From: Ascidiaceihabitans sp039975415
Lineage (GTDB): Bacteria; Pseudomonadota; Alphaproteobacteria; Rhodobacterales; Rhodobacteraceae
Direction: 5' to 3' (one strand)
Length of the DNA stretch: 64,000 bases
NCBI RefSeq assembly: GCF_039975415.1
Contig: NZ_JBDWHD010000014.1
Part shown: one piece after another, positions 59,882 to 64,000 of the stretch
Position numbering within the stretch: position 1 is the first letter of the stretch
Layout: each line of letters starts with the position of its first letter
Made by a program: the position numbers and the translations under genes
Notes under the pieces: model-generated
Told to the model about the DNA's origin: nothing
Seen by the model: the letters and a program-made list of their open reading frames with translations, nothing else
The model's database searches: none

Positions 59882-59934
59882 GACACGTTCCGTTTCAGCG
59901 TAGTCTTCACGCAAGAACAGCCAAGGACGCCGTC

Positions 59935-61071
59935 ATGACCATACCCGCCGCAGAGTTGTCAAAGCTGACACGGGCCCTGCCTTTTGCCATTTCCCTAGCA
60001 CTTATCCCCTTGGCATGGGTTGGTGCATTTTACGGGGGATGGACGGTTGTACTGCTGCCTCTCGTTACGTGGTATATGTTTTCGTTTCTGGACGCCGCCA
60101 TCGGCCTGAACACCGAAAACGGCGATCTGGATGCAACAGACGATGATCTGTTTTGGTACAGCGCCATCACCATCGCTTGGGTGCCTTTGCAATTTTTGAC
60201 CCTGTTCGGAATGATTTGGTATGTGGCCCCTGCCGAACACCTGTCTTCTTTAGAAAAAGTCGTGCTTTTCTTTGGCGTGGGCGTGATTACAGGCACTGTT
60301 GGCATCAACTATAGCCACGAACTGATGCATCAGAAAAACAAACTGGAACGCTTTATGGGCGACGCCTTGCTGGCGATGGTCCTGTATTCGCATTTCCGGT
60401 CTGAACACCTGCTTGTGCACCATCGTTATGTCGCAACACCAAAAGATCCCGTAACAGCGCGTTGGAACGAAAGCTTTTACCGGTTTTACCCCCGCGTTTT
60501 GCGACAGTCCCTTCTGTCTGCGTGGAATGCCGAAAAGGGGATGCTGGCGCGTAAGGATTTGCCGTGGTCTGATCGGTCTAACCCGTTTTTCAAATATTGG
60601 GCGTTGCAAGGCGGTTGTATCGGGCTTGCTGTTATTTTGGGGGGCTGGACCGGCCTTGCTTTGTTTTTGATCCAGGCTGGCGTGGCGATCTGGCAATTGG
60701 AATTGGTCAATTATGTCGAACACTACGGTTTGACACGGAAACACTTGGGTGATGGCAAATATGAACATGTGCATCCGCACCATTCATGGAACGCTGCGCA
60801 TAAGGCCTCGAACTGGTTGTTGATCAATCTGCAACGCCACTCGGATCACCACTATAAACCCGACCGCCGTTTTCCAGTGCTGCAAAATTACACCGACGCA
60901 CAGGCACCGCAACTGCCCTATGGGTATCCGGTCATGACGGTCGCTGCGATGTTTCCACCACTTTGGCGCAAAGTCATGCACCCGCGCGTGCGCAAGTGGC
61001 GTGAAATGTATTATCCAGAAATCACCGACTGGAAGCCCTACAACAAAGCCCAAAACCCACTTCCACGCTGA
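59935..61071 (+). CDS. AlkB-type membrane di-iron alkane hydroxylase-like protein
   Basis: A 378-residue membrane protein with the His boxes of AlkB alkane 1-monooxygenases: HELMHQ (128-133), EHLLVHH (157-163), NYVEHYGL (259-266) and LQRHSDHH (299-306), on six hydrophobic helices. AlkB enzymes hydroxylate terminal carbons of medium-chain alkanes using rubredoxin and oxygen. Box 2 here is EHLLVHH instead of the usual EHxxGHH, and no rubredoxin gene is adjacent, so the substrate is uncertain. ATG 59935 begins the conserved part; the open frame from 59878 overlaps mutY. Confidence 0.88.
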   Translation: MTIPAAELSKLTRALPFAISLALIPLAWVGAFYGGWTVVLLPLVTWYMFSFLDAAIGLNTENGDLDATDDDLFWYSAITIAWVPLQFLTLFGMIWYVAPAEHLSSLEKVVLFFGVGVITGTVGINYSHELMHQKNKLERFMGDALLAMVLYSHFRSEHLLVHHRYVATPKDPVTARWNESFYRFYPRVLRQSLLSAWNAEKGMLARKDLPWSDRSNPFFKYWALQGGCIGLAVILGGWTGLALFLIQAGVAIWQLELVNYVEHYGLTRKHLGDGKYEHVHPHHSWNAAHKASNWLLINLQRHSDHHYKPDRRFPVLQNYTDAQAPQLPYGYPVMTVAAMFPPLWRKVMHPRVRKWREMYYPEITDWKPYNKAQNPLPR

Positions 61072-61130
61072 CCACTTCTTAAACATTTGCTGTCAAACGT
61101 GTCGGCGCAGATGTGAAAAGCGGATATGTA

Positions 61131-61547
61131 ATGCAGGCTCAAACAACAGTGTCGAAACCCCGTCCCGAGCGGGTATGCCTAGTAGTAGAAGACAACAAGT
61201 TTGACCAAACGCGTATCTCGCGGGCCATGTCACACGGGTGCCGGGACATCAGCCTTGTATTCACCGACACTTTGGCAAAAGCACGCGCAAAAATCGATGA
61301 AAATCCATTTGTGATGATCTTGCTGGACAACAACCTGCCGGACGGCATGGGCGCGGATTTCGCAGTGGAATTGTCCAAACATCCGACCCATAGCAAAACA
61401 CCCGTCGTTATGGTCAGCGATTGGCCCTCGCCTTTTATGTGGGCCAAAGCCACCAAGGCCGGTGTCCATTACATCGTCAGCAAAGACGACTTCCATTCCG
61501 GGTATGTGCAGTCTGCATTGAAAAAGTCGCGACAACGGGTGCATTGA
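61131..61547 (+). CDS. Single-domain response regulator
   Basis: A 138-residue receiver with an acidic pair in LVVEDNKFD, the phospho-acceptor Asp in MILLDNNLPDG and Lys in IVSKDDF. There is no output domain. The start is uncertain: GTG 61113 or ATG 61131; I favour the ATG. It sits convergent to the adenylate cyclase gene. Neither a kinase nor an obvious partner is adjacent. Confidence 0.85.
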   Translation: MQAQTTVSKPRPERVCLVVEDNKFDQTRISRAMSHGCRDISLVFTDTLAKARAKIDENPFVMILLDNNLPDGMGADFAVELSKHPTHSKTPVVMVSDWPSPFMWAKATKAGVHYIVSKDDFHSGYVQSALKKSRQRVH

Positions 61548-61567
61548 CGGATTGCGCCTATTTACCC

Positions 61568-62914
61568 CTAGGCCGTCCAGATCACCAGTGGGACATCCAG
61601 ACCCCGGATGACATGTTCGCCCACGGCGTCCAACGGGTCGTGTGGTTTGGTCACTTTTTCCGACAAGGCTTTTGCGTAGGCGTCGTCGCTGACAATCAAT
61701 GACACACCCAAAGGCCGCGTTAAGGCTTCAAGGCGACTAGCCACGTTGACTGTGTTGCCGATGACCGCAAATTCCAGCCGGTTTGCCCCAATATCGCCCA
61801 CAACGACCGGCCCATAGTGGATACCGAAACTTGCGTGAATGGCAGGCAAACCTTCGCTTTCACGGGCATCGTTCCAACCTTCCATGGCACGCATCATGGC
61901 GCGTGCGCAGCGCAAGGCATTGCTTGCATCACAGGGTCCTGCGACAGGGGTGCCAAAAGTCGCCATCAACCCGTCCCCCAGATATTTGTCCAATGTTCCA
62001 TCATGCGCAAAAACTTCAGCCTCCATGCGCCCGTGGAATTGCCGCAGCAGGCGAATGACCTCTTCTGGGGGGCGGTTGGCCGATAGCGCTGTAAACCCCA
62101 CGATATCCACAAACAGGACTGCGATGTCCTGGTTGCGAATCTGTTTAAGCGGTTCATCGTTGTGGGACAGTTCATGCACGACATTCGGCGAAAAATAGCG
62201 TGACAAGTTCGCGCGTTCCCGTTCAAGACCCGCGTTGCCCAACAAAAGCGTTTCAAACCTGCGCACCGTCAGGGCAAGGGTGTAGCAACAGATCAAAAGT
62301 ACAACGACCTCTTGGATGCGGCGATCCCAGTTCACATTGTTAGGATCGACAAATTGCGCCATGAGGGTGTCGCTTGGAAAAGCTTGGGCAATGCCCGCGC
62401 TGATCTGTGGATAGGTGATCCCAAGCCACCAAATCAAAGCTGTGCCGACAAGCCAAGACACCACGGACCAATGACCCAGCGCAAGAATAGTACGCCACGA
62501 ATAAGACAGCGTTCCCAAGGTGAGAAACACAAAATAATACATAAACGTCTGGAATTCATACACCACAGACGTCGGCCACGGATCAGAGTTGAACGGGTTG
62601 GGAAAAAGCAACGCAAAGGTCAACAAAAGCACATCAAACGCTATGAAAAACAGCTCAGCGCCGGATCGGCCAACCCGCCCGACGCGACGCAAAAACCAGC
62701 CATTCAACGCCACCAATGCAAGCAGCGCCAAAGAATACAGGACCTCGATGCGTGGATTGAGGAATGGCAACAAAACTGCAATCACCGCGATGGCAGCCCA
62801 GCGCGCACGCACGGCCAAATTCAAGCCTTCTTGCTTGTGGCGCTCTAATGCAGCTTGCGCAAATTTTCCCGGAGCATCTTCCAAAGATGTGTCTATCGAT
62901 TGAACGTCCGCCAT
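61568..62914 (-). CDS. Class III adenylate cyclase with membrane N-terminus
   Basis: A 448-residue protein. The N-terminal ~210 residues contain about six helices, and the C-terminal cyclase domain starts near 250. Catalytic features are intact: metal Asp in VLFVDIVGFT, the second metal Asp and the Lys that selects adenine in LDKYLGDGLMATFG, and the Asn/Arg of NTVNVASRLE. This predicts ATP to cAMP, dimeric, probably sensing a membrane signal. No HAMP domain is evident. A linker helix (LERERANLSRYFSPNVV) joins the two parts. Confidence 0.92.
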   Translation of the reverse strand: MADVQSIDTSLEDAPGKFAQAALERHKQEGLNLAVRARWAAIAVIAVLLPFLNPRIEVLYSLALLALVALNGWFLRRVGRVGRSGAELFFIAFDVLLLTFALLFPNPFNSDPWPTSVVYEFQTFMYYFVFLTLGTLSYSWRTILALGHWSVVSWLVGTALIWWLGITYPQISAGIAQAFPSDTLMAQFVDPNNVNWDRRIQEVVVLLICCYTLALTVRRFETLLLGNAGLERERANLSRYFSPNVVHELSHNDEPLKQIRNQDIAVLFVDIVGFTALSANRPPEEVIRLLRQFHGRMEAEVFAHDGTLDKYLGDGLMATFGTPVAGPCDASNALRCARAMMRAMEGWNDARESEGLPAIHASFGIHYGPVVVGDIGANRLEFAVIGNTVNVASRLEALTRPLGVSLIVSDDAYAKALSEKVTKPHDPLDAVGEHVIRGLDVPLVIWTA

Positions 62915-63005
62915 AGTGTTCGCCTGGTTCCTGCAATGTTAAAGACATTCACACTGCACAGCGCAAAATTCAACCTCATGGGGATAAAGAATAACACTGT
63001 TCATA

Positions 63006-63033
63006 AAAAAAACCCCGCCAACGAGGGCGGGGC
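63006..63033 (-). terminator. Intrinsic terminator downstream of ccrM
   Basis: On the minus strand, CCCCGCC-CTCGTT-GGCGGGG is followed by eight T residues, 75 nt after the ccrM stop. It lies between ccrM and the adenylate cyclase gene; the cyclase start is ~90 nt further on. Confidence 0.88.
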
Positions 63034-63107
63034 ATAGGTAAGTGCCTATGGTTATAGCCTTGGGTAAAGGCCGCAGGCACCGGCGGTGTTCGTAAAACTT
63101 TAAAAAC

Positions 63108-64000
63108 TCAGTTGATCATCTCTGCGCGAATTTGCTGGCGCAAAAGATCGATGGGCACTTTTTTCCCATCTTTCTTGTAGCACCAGTACGTCCAGCCATT
63201 ACAGCTTGGGGCGCCCTCAAGATGAGCACCGACCTGATGGATCGATCCTTTGATGTCGTCCCCGATCAACGTGCCATCAGCGCGCACTTTGGCTTTGTGG
63301 CGTTGGTTCAGGGAATACAGCTCTTCGCCCGGGCGCAGCATGCCGCGTTCAACCAATTGGCCAAACGGCACACGGGGTTCAGCCCGCTTTGAAGCGCTGA
63401 CTTGCAACGCTTCGCGGTCAAACTTACGCACATCAGCAATGCGTTTTTCGGCCACTTCGCGGTACTCAGCTTCGCGTTCGATCCCGATGTATTCGCGGCC
63501 CAGCATTTTCGCCACGGCCCCTGTTGTTCCCGTTCCAAAGAACGGGTCCAACACGACGTCGCCCGGATTGGTGGACCCCACCAGAACCCGATGCAACAGG
63601 CTGTGTGGTTTTTGGGTTGGATGCGCTTTTTCACCGTCTTTGTTCTTCAAACGCTCGTGGCCATTGCAGATCGGCAAGACCCAATCGGAACGCATCTGAA
63701 TGCCTTCGTTCAACGACTTCAACGCTTCGTAGTTGAAGGTGTATTTGCTGGATTCTTCTTTGCCCGCCCAGATCATTGTTTCGTGGGCATTGGTAAAGCG
63801 TTTGCCGCGGAAGTTCGGCATCGGGTTGGACTTGCGCCACACCACGTCGTTCAAAATCCAATATCCTTGGTCCTGCAACGCCGCACCAACACGGAAGATA
63901 TTATGATAAGATCCGATGACCCAAATTGCGCCATTTGGCTTCAACAAACGCCGGGCCGCTTTGAGCCATGCATTGGTGAAATCATCATAGGCTTTGAAGC
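63108..64000 (-). CDS. ccrM: CcrM-type adenine-N6 DNA methyltransferase, 3' part (gene runs off the window)
   Basis: The C-terminal ~296 residues of a beta-class DNA methyltransferase; the start lies beyond 64000. Visible motifs are the DPFFGTGTTGAVAKMLGREYIG block for S-adenosylmethionine binding and the C-terminal region (about the last 90 residues) found in CcrM, ending in a GSIHQVGAHLEGAPSCNGWTYW segment. The catalytic DPPY motif is in the missing part. CcrM methylates GANTC late in the cell cycle in alphaproteobacteria. Its target here is inferred from the family. Confidence 0.93.
   Translation of the reverse strand, partial: FKAYDDFTNAWLKAARRLLKPNGAIWVIGSYHNIFRVGAALQDQGYWILNDVVWRKSNPMPNFRGKRFTNAHETMIWAGKEESSKYTFNYEALKSLNEGIQMRSDWVLPICNGHERLKNKDGEKAHPTQKPHSLLHRVLVGSTNPGDVVLDPFFGTGTTGAVAKMLGREYIGIEREAEYREVAEKRIADVRKFDREALQVSASKRAEPRVPFGQLVERGMLRPGEELYSLNQRHKAKVRADGTLIGDDIKGSIHQVGAHLEGAPSCNGWTYWCYKKDGKKVPIDLLRQQIRAEMIN

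Noticed and set aside
1..64000. tRNA, rRNA, CRISPR array, insertion sequence, prophage or integrase
   Set aside because: I read the intergenic regions and the proteins for these and found no cloverleaf-like block, regular repeat-spacer array, transposase or phage structural gene. A covariance search could still find a small RNA I missed.

Overview
The window looks like a chromosomal segment of a marine alphaproteobacterium of the Roseobacter/Rhodobacteraceae group. The evidence is the gene content (CcrM-type methylase, CenR-like regulator, DUF2125, DUF3576, DciA-like DUF721, alpha-type porin, GcvT-fused FAD dehydrogenases) and GC-rich dispersed hairpin repeats of a kind I associate with that family. 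This placement is inference; no rRNA or tRNA is present to test it. I saw no prophage, transposase, plasmid origin or CRISPR array. Most genes are housekeeping or metabolic, with few long intergenic gaps.

Layout. 1-3.6 kb: the end of an aldehyde dehydrogenase, a GT11 glycosyltransferase, an RluA-type pseudouridine synthase, a RarD transporter and a stand-alone receiver. 3.6-13 kb (minus strand): the most distinctive block. A cupin-linked XRE regulator, a LysE exporter, a GFA protein, a GcvT-fused FAD dehydrogenase, a membrane/SRPBCC protein of unknown role, a homocysteine S-methyltransferase and a GlxA/AraC regulator are joined by start/stop overlaps or a 3-nt gap. A second dehydrogenase paralog follows behind a long inverted repeat. 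This reads as catabolism of an N-methylated compound (glycine betaine, dimethylglycine or sarcosine type) with one-carbon handling. 13-20 kb: free-methionine-sulfoxide reductase, thiolase, a STAS/anti-sigma-kinase pair, a candidate structured RNA, gamma-glutamyltransferase, HspQ, AEC transporter, a lytic transglycosylase-like lipoprotein and LolA.

20-36 kb: FtsK, a DapC-like aminotransferase, amidase, UbiH-type monooxygenase, hemolysin III, Trm112, LON-domain protein, CnoX-like thioredoxin, a broken DUF6653-like gene, exonuclease III, an enoyl reductase-like oxidoreductase, a soluble triple-PAS chemoreceptor and a CenR-like regulator. 36-45 kb: a RibBA-like protein with a degenerate first half, LysE, YkuD, YggS, a porin, DUF3576 lipoprotein, and leuS-lptE-holA. 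45-64 kb: a second GFA protein, a BaiN-like flavoprotein, MscS, an SDR/crotonase-like/unknown operon, DUF2125, PmbA, CysQ, a KdtA-like transferase with LpxK, CaiB, DsbA, DciA-like, MutY, an AlkB-like hydroxylase, a receiver, a class III cyclase and the 3' part of ccrM.

Many neighbouring genes share ATGA, GTGA, TGATG or TAATG junctions, so translational coupling is common here. Several start codons were moved inward from the longest reading frame on Shine-Dalgarno, overlap or terminator evidence; each case is noted in its entry.
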